The notes under the pieces are model-generated. The model saw only the letters and a list, made by a program, of their open reading frames with translations, was not told where the DNA came from and did not search any database. Shown here in pieces: positions 13,520 to 23,760 of a DNA stretch of 31,264 bases; the first letter of the stretch is position 1, and every line of letters begins with the position of its first letter. The translations under genes were made by a program, and so were the position numbers. Source of the stretch: Larix sibirica (taxonomy: Eukaryota > Streptophyta > Pinopsida > Pinales > Pinaceae); the NCBI GenBank assembly GCA_004151065.3, contig NWUY0304654057.1:1-31264 (forward strand), in the 5' to 3' direction.

Positions 13520-13988
13520 ACCTAGTTTGACCACCACCTCGAATGAACTCCTGGAACAATAATAACCCGTGGAAAATTATCCCTTACAGGACCAGATTCT
13601 TTTCCAAGTATTTTAATGCCGAATGATCTATGAATAACTTAAATGGGCGGCCAAGAAGATAGTGACAGAACTTTTGAAAGGAATACACCATTGCCAACCC
13701 ATCCCGCTTGGTAGTCGTGTAATTGTGTTCCGCCCGCGAAAGCTTCCTACTTGCAAAGTACACCGGGTGATCCATATTACCTTCCCTTGGTTGCACCAAA
13801 ACATTACACAATGCGATGCCAGAGGCATCCACATGCACATGGAAAGTCTTTCCCCAATAAGATAACACAAGGATGGGCGCGGAGACCATGTGTTGTTTCA
13901 ACTCGGTGAACCCTATGTTGCAGTTGGCCGACCAGATTAAAAAGACCCCTTTACGGAGCAAGTACTCCGTCGGCGCTATAAGCTTCAC
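13520..13988 (-). pseudogene. Gypsy Pol: RT connection and RNase H domain, decayed
   Basis: A 134-codon open stretch (13988-13584) covers the end of the RT thumb/connection and most of RNase H. Visible motifs in order are F-x-x-LK-x-x-x-x-x-APILV, then HVHVDASGIAL (first catalytic Asp), NMDHPVYFASRKLS, HNYTTTKRDGLAMVY, KFCHYLLGR and FIDHSALKYL (later catalytic Asp). At the position where gypsy RNase H carries its catalytic Glu (pattern T-E-R/K-E) this copy has K-R-D, so that residue is changed. RNase H removes the RNA strand during reverse transcription. The frame connects leftward to the integrase linker and rightward to RT by frameshift. Surviving open length is chance within a degenerate copy. 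Confidence 0.88.
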
Positions 13989-14930
13989 ATCACCTCTGAT
14001 GAACCTATGGTAATACCGGTATGACCCAACGTGGACTGTAGCACTGATACTGTGTCTGGTGCCAGCAAGTTTAGTATTACGGAGATCTTAGCTGGATCAA
14101 CAAGCAATCCTTCTTTACACACAATGTGCCCTAGCGAAACACCAAATGGAGTACAAAAAATACACTTATTCAAATTATTTAGGAACAGTTGCAGCTTCCG
14201 ACACTTATTCAACATCAACCGAAGCTTCGCAGCATGATCCTTGAGCATGCTATATACAGTATAATCATCAACATAGACTTCCACAAACTTATGAATATAG
14301 AAAACCGCAACCACCACTTTGGAAAATACCGCAGGAGCATTCTTAAAGATGAAAGGCATTACATTATATAAGCATATGAGCCCCATTCTGTAGTGAAGGT
14401 AGTCTTATTTTTGTCTTCCTCAGCTATGTGGATCTGATGGTATCCTTAAATTTCATTGGTTAATTAATAGGCCTCATTTAATTCAACCTTATCTAAGATC
14501 TCATCACTTAAAGGCGTTGGAAAAGGGTCATGTATACATGCCTCGTTTAATTTAATCCATTAAAATAAACATAGACGCAGATGCCACCAGTCTTTTTCTA
14601 TTTTATTACAATCGGGCTGATCCATTCTGATTCCTCTACCGGAAAGATTAACCCAGCTTCCAGCATCTTATCAATTTACTATTTCACCTGTTTTTTTTAA
14701 TGGGGATTCATCCTGTACGACCTTTTCATGATTGGTCAGGCATCTAGCTTTATCTCTATCTTCACCTCACCTAGCTCGCCAACCATGCCTTTACTTTTCG
14801 TAAAACTATTAAAAAAGATATCGACATACTAAAGGAGAAGAGCTACAATCTCTACGACTGTCTGCTCATCCCAGTAGTCTCTTATCACCGCAAGTTTAGG
14901 TTCTTCCATGGAACCAGTATTATGTTGTTG
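13985..14930 (-). pseudogene. Gypsy Pol: reverse transcriptase domain, decayed (Tat/Athila-like)
   Basis: Reading the minus strand from about 14930 gives EEPKLAVIRDYWDEQTV, VGELGEVKIEIKLDA, KMLEAGLIFPVEESEW, HDPFPTP (in a shifted frame), GYHQI, FTTEWGSYAY, NVMPFIFKNAPAVFSKVV and VEVYVDDYTVYS. These are the ordered RT motifs of plant Ty3/gypsy elements; the YWDE lead-in and the EWGSY and NVMPF variants point to the Tat/Athila-like side rather than the chromoviruses. The catalytic YVDD box is intact at 14264-14275. Many stops (for instance in the first 300 bases) and at least three frameshifts break the frame. RT copies element RNA to DNA in a cytoplasmic particle; this copy cannot. Confidence 0.88.
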
Positions 14931-14984
14931 CATCCGCAGGGGTTTATTATAATACGTCTAATCACTTCACTTGTTCCCCCTTTT

Positions 14985-15640
14985 CTTGTACTATTCTGCA
15001 CCCTTTTTTTCCTGGAACCACAGATGCCAAAGCTCCTCAGCGGAGTCAATGTATGTGGGATCTACTGTGACTGCAGATGTCCATTCTGCAATAACCTTTG
15101 TATGCGTCAAATCACTGAACCAAGCGGCGTAGCCTCCCAGCAGAGATGGAACATAGCGCAGAACCTTTCCTATAGTTCCAGCCAATGGTGCATATGTTGC
15201 GTCATTTATTCCTGCAGGTACCAATTCCTTGGTAAAGGCTCTAAGATGTGCATGAATTGATGCACCCATTGATGAGTTGGAATGGCCTAAGCTTTCCACT
15301 ACGCCTCACAGCCATCCACACGGTCTCAAATTGTGGCAACATGATAGAGGTGTTGGATCCGTCAGTCGTAAGCAGTACCCTTAAATCTGGTAAAAAGCAT
15401 GCTTTTAGTCTTACTGCAGTATCCTCCCAATCCTGCAACTCTTCCTTATGTGTCGCCCACCATCTTGTGGGGGTTTCAGCCAGTGATAGATCTAAACAAC
15501 CCGATGCTCCGGCACAACCTGTTCTTCCATTTGCATTAAAAAACTCGCAGCATCCATTGTACCATCAAAGCATGGTGGATATTTCATCTCAATGCCTATC
15601 CACCTGCACCATCATCCGTCCAGAATGAAAATTCTAGCTA
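14985..15640 (-). pseudogene. Gag-like retrotransposon remnant
   Basis: On the minus strand, upstream of the RT remnant, fragments in alternating frames read YPPCFDGTMDA, QMEEQVVPEHRVV, RWWATHKEELQDW (about 15425-15468), LKACFLPD, and later SIHAHLRAFTKEL and AWFSDLTHTKVIAEW. The layout (a P-x-F/Y-DGT start, an aromatic-rich W-W segment, then an E-x-W-x-x-x-x-x-x-L-x-x-x-F pattern) matches the capsid part of LTR-retrotransposon Gag. This is family-level inference; I do not recognise a specific element. Only about 55 bases separate it from the RT lead-in, too few for a nucleocapsid plus protease, so an internal deletion joined gag directly to RT, or two fragments lie side by side. Stops and frame changes show it is dead. 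Confidence 0.6.
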
Positions 15641-17319
15641 GAGCGCGGCATACCATCAAAAAGCGTTTTATCCCTCTGGTTCGGGCGCATACCACCGGGA
15701 TCACCACCCAGCTGGGGATAGCACCACCTAGCATTGCATTACCGATTACTGATTAAAGGGTAGGGCTAAACTAAGGGGTTGGGGGACCACCATGAATGGA
15801 GTCCGGAATGAAAACTTATTCGAAGCGGATTCGAAGCACATCCGCCCAGCCTCTTGCGGTACCACTGCACGGGGGATTCAAACTGAACCAGCCCGCTCGA
15901 CCTATCGAGTGATTGCTTTAGGTGCTCGACCACGCCCCATCGAAGCTAGCTCATTTGCGTGCTCATACCATCCCATCCCTATTATATACGTTGCATGAAG
16001 GGTTGGAGTTTATGTCCATGTCACGAGCCAAATAGTTAGGGTAAACCTACCTTGTTTAGGCCTTTAGTATTTCTTTCCCTCGACTGCTTTCACTCGACGC
16101 CACAGCTACTGTCATTCTACCGATCCATCCGATCCGCCGAGAGCTACCTTGTTCCTGTCCGAATGAAAACATTGTTGGAATTATTACGTCCGCAGGTCCG
16201 CCGCCGGGGGAGGATAGTTTCTTTTCGTGCCCTTTACGTACGCATCCACCACTTTCCCATTGTAGGTACTCACTTTTGCTCACCTACTTTGCCGGAGGAC
16301 TGGCTTTACTTGCTTGCTGGGGGGGGGGCAATGGATAGATAATCGGGCATCCTTCCTAACTTTTTGAAAGCAGCTAGCTACTGACTTTAGACCAAAACAA
16401 TAAGATCTGGGAACCAATCCAAATATAGGTGTCGCTGTGTCGCTTGGCAGAGCCTCCATCATTACCGAAGGGCTTCCCTATACTTTTTATACCTAAGAAC
16501 TAGGGGCATAGTTAGATCCATATTTGAAAACTACCATTCCCCTCCAGCAGGTACCATAGTTGTTCAGCGATAGTGCCTATAATTTTTGTTAGGTGAATCC
16601 CATCTGCAATTTATCCATAACAGATATTTCCTTTATTTTCCTTTTGATGGTTCTGGTTCTTATTATGTTTCTGAAGTGAGAAGCGCAAGCCAAGCTAGGC
16701 TAAAATATATCTCTACATGACCCGCCTTGAACATTGATGATGATCTTTTTTATTATTCTTTTTCCTTTTTGATCGGGGGAAATGGAGGGGGTAGTGGTTC
16801 TTTCTCTGACTGGCATGATAGAGGACTACTTCTGGGATTGGTTCTCTCGACGCAGCAAGCGTTGCGGCTAGGAGCAAGCCAAGCTGATAAGCGGTAGAGA
16901 ATCATTAGTTATAGTGTGGGACCTAAAGATACTGGGATCCAATAAATAGGAATAGGACCGAGATAGCGGGGATAGCCATGAAATAAAATAAAGGGCTAAA
17001 GGGAGGCGTAGTAAAGCCCTACCAACTGGCAACTCTCTCGAATGAATCGGGTCCTTGCCCCGAACCAATATGTATAAAATGAAGATTCTAATTATGCTAA
17101 TTATTGCTAATGATGGATGCAAATTGACTTGTTGTTTATTAGCTGTGCTAAGCTCAGAACTTAAGAAATTGAAAATGGAGCGATAAAGAGATCCTAAGTA
17201 TAGGAAAAGACTAACTTAAGTTGATGTGGCTAAAATCCTACCTAGCAAAGCCGCTTCGCAGAAATATACCTAGGAAGACCTAAAGCATGGGCATTCGTTA
17301 TTGGAGCGCCTTTGGCCGG
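15641..17319. other. Anonymous non-coding stretch between two gypsy remnants
   Basis: No gene is recognised. The part 15641-16350 is comparatively GC-rich and could be the 5' leader/LTR of the element on its left or the 3' end of the element on its right, but no LTR boundaries, primer-binding site or terminal repeat can be shown. Open frames at 15792-15998, 16052-16342 and 16868-17122 have no family signature. A run of ten G lies at 16319-16328. The phrase GCAAGCCAAGCT occurs near 16685 and near 16872. Confidence 0.5.
16319..16328 (+). repeat. Homopolymer run of ten G
   Basis: Ten consecutive G bases are followed by CAATGG. Such tracts are prone to sequencing error, so local length may not be reliable. 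Confidence 0.8.
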
Positions 17320-18430
17320 GTCAAGCAGAAGCGGTTCAATGAACTAAGAGGAATATAAAGGCAAGTTAATATTGGAGCAGTCACAACTTGATGTTTGATC
17401 TCTTAAAACGCTTCTTGCTGTGGAGCATCCTAGCTGAATATGACTTGGTCGTTATTTAGCAAATGGAATGGGTGCACGAGATGGGAAAACTACGAAATGA
17501 ACTTTTTGAGCTAATTGCCATTCCCATGAAGCTTCGCAGGGCATGAGTGTTCTTCAACGATGGTCAGTTGACAATGGTTTAAATCTTCGCTGGATCAATG
17601 CTAAGTTCATCCTGGTTCATGTGGAATCCAAGATAAAAAAGTTATGTTTGTCCAAATGTATACTTATTCAAATTCACAAGTAGCTTCTCTTCGCATAATG
17701 TTGTAAATAATTGGTCCAAGTGTTGTGTAAGTGATCCTCCTCGGTTTTACTTCAAATCGATGTACCATCCAGGTAGGTACACAATTACAAAAGAGTATTA
17801 AGAGAAGGTTTGATAACTTCATTAATAATTATTATGAATGTGGCAGGAGCATTAGTAAGATCGAAAGGCACGACCAGCCAATCAAACAATCCTTGGCGCG
17901 TCTTGAAGGCGATTTTATACTTTTTACTTTATATGGATTTTGGGGAACTTTACTTCAAATCGATCTTAATAAAATATTAGGTTCCTTTAAGTTGATCTAT
18001 TAGGGCATCAATGCATGACAACGGATATCAAAATTTTATAGTGATTTGTTCAAGAATTGATAATGCATGCACATTTTCTCTATGCCGTCTTCTTAGGAAC
18101 AAGAACAATAGTTGATCCACACGGCGATGATGAACTGGGTCAATTGTGGTCCTTATCCAACAATTCCTGAATTTGCCTTCTTATTTCTTCATTATAAAAT
18201 AAAGAGGTCTTGCGCAAGGCGTCATTTTGCAGAACAACCCCGCGAATCAATGGAGTGCTAAATAGCGTGGCTAGGAGGCATCCCTTTATGTTCTCCGAAT
18301 CACTCAGAATATTTCGCCAATATGCTATCCAACTGCTTCTGAGCCTCTGGCTTTCCTTGTCGTTCGAGATCTGTGTGCCATGAAGCTTCAACGTTACTGT
18401 GTGTATGGTTAGAGAGTTCCACTATCCCCT
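17320..18430 (-). pseudogene. Chromovirus-like gypsy reverse transcriptase and start of RNase H, decayed
   Basis: The minus strand shows EEIRRQIQELLDKD (18200-18140), then SSSPCGSTIVLVPKK, IDQLKGT with YFIKIDL, AFKTRQGLFDWLVVPF, LTNAPATFI, INEVIKPSLNTLL, YLDG, SKTEEDHLH, FGQT, YLGFHMNQDELSIDPAKI, and then HALRSFMGMA and HQVVTAPIL near 17350. This is the full RT motif order of chromovirus-type Ty3/gypsy Pol, distinct in wording from the Tat/Athila-like copy at 13-15 kb. The catalytic YLDD box is mutated to YLDG (17764-17775), next to a small duplicated TACC. Several stops interrupt it and RNase H is lost after its first residues. It continues to the right into protease and gag of the same element. 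Confidence 0.85.
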
Positions 18431-18469
18431 CTCCCCTCTTACTAAAGTCCCAAAACTAATAGAGCAAAC

Positions 18470-18815
18470 TACCTTTAAGCTTCAATAAGTCTCTGTCGCT
18501 GAAACAAGTGCTAAAGGTGTTGGATCTCTTTGTGCTATGAATGAGTAAGCTTGGCCATCCTTCACAAGTTTGTACTAGTTTAGGCACTTTTGGTAGGTAG
18601 CATCAGGAACCCACAGTTAAGGGTTGCCAAAGATAACACAACACACATTCAAAGGAACATCATCGAACCCTTCTTGGTCAATATAATAAGATGAGATAGC
18701 AAATTTGAGCTTGCACTTGTGCTAAGGTCTCAAGATGTGCAAGTGTAGGTAGGTTATGCTTCTTCACTATCGCTTCTGAGATAAGATCTTGTTAGTTGTC
18801 GATATAAAAAACTGC
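18470..18815 (-). pseudogene. Gypsy aspartic protease remnant
   Basis: On the minus strand FFIDN is followed by a stop and LISEAIVKKHNLPT (about 18812-18745). This matches the flap-preceding part of plant gypsy proteases, where the usual D-S/N-G active site is followed by a KNLIS-like segment and a KKLxLP motif. Further on, weak similarity to the family's D-V-L-L-G-x-P-Y-L-W block and to KDGQAY appears in shifted frames (about 18670-18510). The protease would cleave Gag-Pol. The active-site Asp codon is kept but the Gly is replaced by a stop, so it is inactive. Position between gag and RT is the normal gypsy order. Confidence 0.65.
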
Positions 18816-18889
18816 GGTCAAATGTTCCTTTATCTGGATCTTTACGGGGAATATCTTTTACGCTCTGTGCATCCTCTATGCACGACGAC

Positions 18890-19400
18890 CATTATAGAAA
18901 TGCCTTTGGATGCATTGTAAAGAACTGCTATGCCCTTATTTCCTTGTTTTAAGGCATTTTACGCTTCTAACATTCATCTTTATAATGTCCTCTGCGCTTA
19001 CAGTAATTACAGAAGAACATCCTTCGTCTTCGAGGCATTCTATCCCCCCCTTAGGCGACTCGGATTTGGTCTTTTTGGTTGCGTGGTGACTGGTCTTGCT
19101 GAATTAGTTTATTTTGTGATCTTTGGCAATTAGTTTATTTTGTGATCTTTGGCAATGGTATTTTTCCTTTAATTAGGATTTTCGCTAGTAGCATTGTTAT
19201 ACTTTCTCCAACTGAAATTCTTTTTCAATTTAGCCTTTAAACATGCATCTTTGAGATTGTGGATATAAAATATCTCGAGCTCTTTTTGAATTGGTGTGAT
19301 CCACCCACCAACAAACTCGGTTGCCAGTTTGGCTTCTTCAGCCAATCATCTAGTCATAGGGGGCGTCTATCTCTGTCCATTGTAGGGTGCCCACCTTGGT
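18890..19400 (-). pseudogene. Gag remnant with CCHC zinc knuckle
   Basis: The minus strand reads EEAKLATEFVGGWITPIQKE, EIFYIHNLKDACLKAKLKK (about 19340-19240), a capsid-tail sequence, then after a spacer containing a 26-bp tandem duplication, RRRRMFFCNYCKRRGHYKDEC. The last part is a perfect C-x2-C-x4-H-x4-C nucleocapsid zinc knuckle at 18970-19011, followed by a stop. Gag packages element RNA; the knuckle binds it. With the protease and RT to its left on the same strand this makes a coherent gag-PR-RT order over about 2.1 kb, shortened against an intact element. Stops and frameshifts are frequent in the spacer. Sequence left of the zinc knuckle's partner frame (19400 and beyond) is not recognisable. 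Confidence 0.72.
19102..19153. repeat. 26-bp perfect tandem duplication in the gag remnant
   Basis: The unit beginning AATTAGTTTATTTTG and ending CTTTGGC occurs twice in a row (19102-19127, 19128-19153) without mismatch, and AAT follows. Since 26 is not a multiple of three it shifts the gag frame. Perfect identity inside an otherwise heavily mutated pseudogene indicates that it arose after inactivation. Confidence 0.9.
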
Positions 19401-19833
19401 CTTCACTTTAAGATAAGATCCCAGATTTTGCAACGGGTTCCCTTGTGAACTACTTGTATGTATAATAGTTGAGGGACATTACTATGCGGGTAGTACCCCT
19501 CCACTTGATAATCCGTTTGTTCTAAGACATCGAATGCATAGCGATAGCTGTAAGATGGGAGCCCATCCACACAAATGTAGAACAATATAAGTGCAGGGCT
19601 GAGAATCGAATCCCAACATCAACAAAGGATAAATATATGGTCTAATAAGAGCGTAATCACAACTATTGTCGTAGCAGATTAAAAAATAATACAGATCCTT
19701 AATATTTGATATTGAGGAATGAAGTTATGAACTCAGTGGTAGGAAAGCTTTAATTTGCCTTCATACCACATTTGTCTTTGTGAATGTTATCTAACCAACA
19801 TTTAGAGTAAAAAGGGTTATGTGGAAACAGAAA

Positions 19834-19931
19834 GGCACTGGGTCTCGATCCGGGACATCCAGCTTTTCCTTTCGATCACTCTCACGAGCATAATAATATG
19901 GTTATAGGTTAACTGGTACTCGGTCTCGATC
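19834..19931. repeat. Diverged direct repeat around GGTCTCGATC
   Basis: GGCACTGGGTCTCGATC at 19834-19850 and GGTACTCGGTCTCGATC at 19915-19931 are alike at 14 of 17 positions and lie 81 bases apart. The similarity continues weakly for a few bases. No function is evident. Confidence 0.55.
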
Positions 19932-20209
19932 TGGATATGGGTATTTGACTTAAGGTAAACTCGCGTTGGGGTTTTTTGTTGGATCGACTGCTTCATAAAC
20001 CGATGCCTTATAACATAAGCATCCGAGCTGACATAAGTGTAGATCAAATCTATCACTTATACCTTGTGTTCATAATGACCCTCGTGCTTGACCTCGTTAA
20101 ACCCCACCTGTTGTATAATAATAATAGAGTGCGGGCTGTTCTTGCCTTCCCTACCACGCCTAGTTATCCATTACATACGAGTATTACGTCGCATCAAATC
20201 GCGAATCTA

Positions 20210-20237
20210 GTGTTATTACGTATATAAAAGAATGACT
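20210..20237 (+). repeat. Dispersed repeat copy 1 (GTGTTATTACGTATATAAAA core)
   Basis: This 28-base sequence recurs at 21644-21670 with one substitution and one A fewer. Similarity stops abruptly on both sides. It contains a TATATAAA word, so a shared promoter-like element or a short mobile remnant are possible, but nothing proves either. Confidence 0.65.
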
Positions 20238-21643
20238 GGAAGAACTTAGCAATCGGCAGATCCCACCGATCGGCGAGGTAAGGATATTTCCTCGTAAGGC
20301 GTTTTCGAACGCTCATTTCTGCTTGAACTCTCACCAATCGACATTCCAAGGGAATAGGAAAGTGGCTCAAAGTACGTGAATCAATCCATCTAACCTACAA
20401 GGAAACAAACCATCCCTTATCCGTCTCGACAACTTAACCGAATCACCATAATAAGATCTCCTGTCATCAACGGAAGACACACGCCCAAGCCCCATCGGAA
20501 ATTGTCGAGTAAAACACCGGATCAGACATCGCGGATCAAGGTAAGGCAAGGTCATCAGCGTCTCCCATGGTATCCCCGTAGCAAAAAGATAAGGCCGAAT
20601 AACAATAAAAGGAGAAGGAATATCAAGATAGAAGAGATAGATGTTTACCTTGTCCCATTTTAAGAGGTTGGATCCTTAGCCGATAGGAAGGAGCAGAGAA
20701 GTGAACCCATATCTAATCAACCTGAAGACAGACATTCATTACCTACTTTATTTCTTACATTACCATTAAACTATACCCCACCAGACATTGAGTTGTTATC
20801 GGCGGCCTTAGGTTCCGGTCGGGACAGGCACAAATAAGTGTGGACGGTTGGACAAAATGACAACTTCTTCATATCCATCTTGTCTATACAGTTTTAGTTC
20901 CAATTAGAGCAACAACTTATAGTTCCACCTGGCTCCGTTAGCGGCAAGAAATTAGCTTTAGCACTTGAAACTAATTTGTCCATTGTAACAAAGAATATTG
21001 TAACACAGAATAAGAAATATATTAGACTAGTTTCATAGTAGTACCTCCACATAGTTCCCCCATCATAGCCACCAGCTTGTCATAGCCCATAGCCAATAGC
21101 CCCTATCTCTGTAGTCGTCCCTAGTTGCCAACCTATTCCCTCTCTCTGAATGTCTCTAGCCCTTCCGTTCTAGGCTTCTGGGAACGGTTTATATAGCCAC
21201 TGTCTTTTTTGTATGAACTTCAAATGGTGAAGAAACATATGTGCTTCGTTATTCCTTCCATCCAGCCCAGATAGGAACTACTGTTCCGTAGCGGTAAGTT
21301 TTGTAAGGGGTATAGGAGACCTCTCTCGTGTATGGATTTAACGGGGTGAAAGAGGTAAGGTGTTTGAATGGGTATCGTGTTTTAGGGGCCATCTCCTCTC
21401 GGCTAGTGGTGATGTGAGCCTTCCTTATAACTTACTTTTATCGGGTCTGCGGTGAGGGGGGGAGGTTACATTTAAAGGCGGGCGTTAATGAGGTATTTCT
21501 TTTATGGGTCAAGGTGTTCATTTCATGGCCTGTAGATGGGTAAAAATGAGCATTTGAAACCACGGAATTTAGGCACCCTAATGGTTGACTCAAAGTGCTA
21601 GCTTGTGTACTCCTTTTTAGTGATCCGTAAGCGATAATTACTT

Positions 21644-21670
21644 GTGTTATTACATATATAAAGAATGACT
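21644..21670 (+). repeat. Dispersed repeat copy 2
   Basis: This is the second copy of the sequence at 20210-20237: same strand, 1.43 kb away, ending in the shared GAATGACT. Confidence 0.65.
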
Positions 21671-22329
21671 CTCAGTTACAGAGTTATACCCAGTTGTACA
21701 TGATGATTGTGCCAGCTTATTCAACAAATTAAACACTTTATTCCAACCATAATATGGCGATTAGCTTTGTTAGACTGGAGTTGTTGGGGTTGTTTTTATA
21801 GTTTATGGAGAAATCGCCTCTTTCATTAATCTATTTTTGCCCTTAGCAGGGCCCATCAATAAATCCTGACTTGCCTTAGCATAGCTTAGCAAGCGGAAAG
21901 TAACTTCGGCGTTAACATATTTACCTCTAATGCTCCAGGTGAATTTACACTGAATAATTTTATAACCCACTTATGGCCAGAATGGTAATGCCGGCTATAT
22001 ACAGGTGAGAACCCACGTGAAAAACCCTTGTCCCTTTTGTTAACTCTTAAAAATTAGAAACAAATTGCAGAAATATGAAAGTCTCAGTCCCTTTAAGGAA
22101 ATCCTTCTCTTTGAAGGCCTTTTTCTGTTCCGACAAGAGAGAGTACAACATGTGTCACCCTTTACTTATGAGGATCCACCTGTTATCCTTTACTTACTGC
22201 CTTGCCCTAGTAATTCTTCCGGGTACCACGTATCTATCACCTATTTGCCGAGCCTTTATTAGACTCTTCATCCATTATAACCTACCCCATTGATAGGCCT
22301 TACCCGTCTTTCATTTACTTAATTACGGA

Positions 22330-23760
22330 TAGTTACCCACCTGAAGACCTACCTAGACTTTGAAACCTAGATCACTTGCTACTTAATACTTAGGAAGTAC
22401 GGCACTTTTGCTCTATTTCCCTTTACTTCAAGTACGACCTACTCCTACCAACCCATCTTTCTATTTACCAACCTATCCGGATACTCCCTCACCTCACCCT
22501 ACGGACTGGTTATGCCCCAACCTCTTTCTTTACGAATGAATGCTTTGTGGGTACGAGTACAACAGGCACTATATTCTCTTGTTGGGTCGGGCCCCAGATA
22601 TGATTGATGAATGAAGACAGCCAGCATTGAGAGGTAGAAGATGCCCAGCCAGACACCATTGCTAGGAGATACTTGAATGTAAGTACCTGCCTGTTACCAC
22701 CTATTCTCTTTAACAACCTAGAGATACTGCTTGCCTCACTTAGTAGACTTACAGCAAGCATTTGATCAGATCGGATGGAAGAGCTTTACATAGAGCATTG
22801 GTCACGGGCTTCAGCATTCACAGGCCTGGAATCCTCACACTTACTTATGACGACATCTTTTTACTTGTCTCACTATTGTGCTTCTTTTCGGGCCGGGATG
22901 AACCTCTATATATGATTAATTAATTAAAACAATAAGTCAGCAGCATTGCCAGGAGATGCACTTTTTTCACACTTGCTTAATGAATGCTTAGTAGGTAGCA
23001 CTATCTTCTCTTTACTTGAGACTCCCTCAACAAACTTTGTGGAGTGTTTTATTCCCTCAACCCATTGCTTAATGAATCCTTCGGGGTAGCACTATGTCTG
23101 ATCTTTTGGGCCGGGCCAGATACTAGTTATTAATTGAAACAGTATACTACCTTTAGATGCTTGCCTACCGGATTCATGCTTGTACCTCCCCCATGCACAT
23201 GCTACCAACTGGAATTTATACCAACCAGTAGCTTACTTAACTTAACTTTGAACATTCACGGGCGTTCAAATAGAGCAAGAGCATTGTTGGTTGGACCGGC
23301 GTTCGATCACACTTGCTAATGGAATCTTAGGAAGGAAGTAGGCACTTTTCAACTTGACGATAAATCATCCCTTGCTTGCGTACTTGCATTACTTTCAGTT
23401 TGACAACTAGAGCTTTTGGACGAGCTTGCAGACAGTCAGCATTCACAGGCAGGCCTGGAATCAAACTTGCTTTAAGATGCTTCTTTGGTGCCACTATTAC
23501 CTAGTGTTCACGCCGAGCAGCTGATACTCTGAATCAATTGGAACACCCCATAGAATAGAATAGCAGGCACCCACTCATTCTAGGAATACAATACCTACCC
23601 GCCCGCCCTTCACTTCGTTCTTGCTATTACTCACCTGAAGATCTTTACTCTTGTTAGCCCCTATACCACTTACTGAATGAATCGCTTAGTGAGTGGGAAC
23701 TGCTAGATACATCGTGTAGGGCCGGGATGAAAAACTCCCTCTCTCATACGGTCGAGTGAT
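22330..23760. repeat. Degenerate long-unit repeat array (GGGCCGGG / AATGAATGCTTAG family)
   Basis: Several word groups recur in the same order but with heavy decay. An AATGAATGCTTAGTAGGTA-like core appears near 22535, 22979, 23071, 23315 and 23675, and weakly near 22385. A GGGCCGGG-like word followed by ATGA or CAGAT appears near 22586, 22890, 23110 and 23730. AT(T)ATTAATTGAAACA follows twice. TCAGCATTCACAGGC plus CTGGAATC occurs at 22811-22833 and 23436-23462, with weaker copies near 22619 and 22938. Spacing suggests an original unit of roughly 200-300 bases, now broken. No open frame is meaningful. The core is also found in the array at 27-28.7 kb. Confidence 0.7.

Larger units (their letters stand above)
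19405..22329. other. Anonymous non-coding stretch
   Basis: No gene, RNA gene or retroelement domain is recognised in this 2.9-kb stretch. Open frames such as 19817-20056 (minus), 19976-20227 (plus) and 22065-22262 (plus) show no motif and overlap each other antisense. Two small duplications are listed separately. A GAGAATCGAATCCC-like sequence near 19600 resembles a tRNA T-loop but has no pairing arms. The composition alternates between AT-rich and mixed without sharp borders. Confidence 0.5.

Noticed and set aside
13662-14371. Plus-strand open frames opposite the Tat/Athila-like Pol
   Set aside because: They are shadows of RNase H and RT on the minus strand, which carry the ordered catalytic motifs.
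15248-15628. 126-codon plus-strand open frame as a gene
   Set aside because: It overlaps the gag-like remnant on the opposite strand and shows no motif of its own.
17731-18003. 90-codon plus-strand open frame
   Set aside because: It lies antisense to the chromovirus-like RT motifs, which explain the sequence better.
19590-19620. T-loop-like GAATCGAATCCC suggesting a tRNA
   Set aside because: The flanking bases do not form the T-stem and no acceptor, D or anticodon arm is present on either strand.
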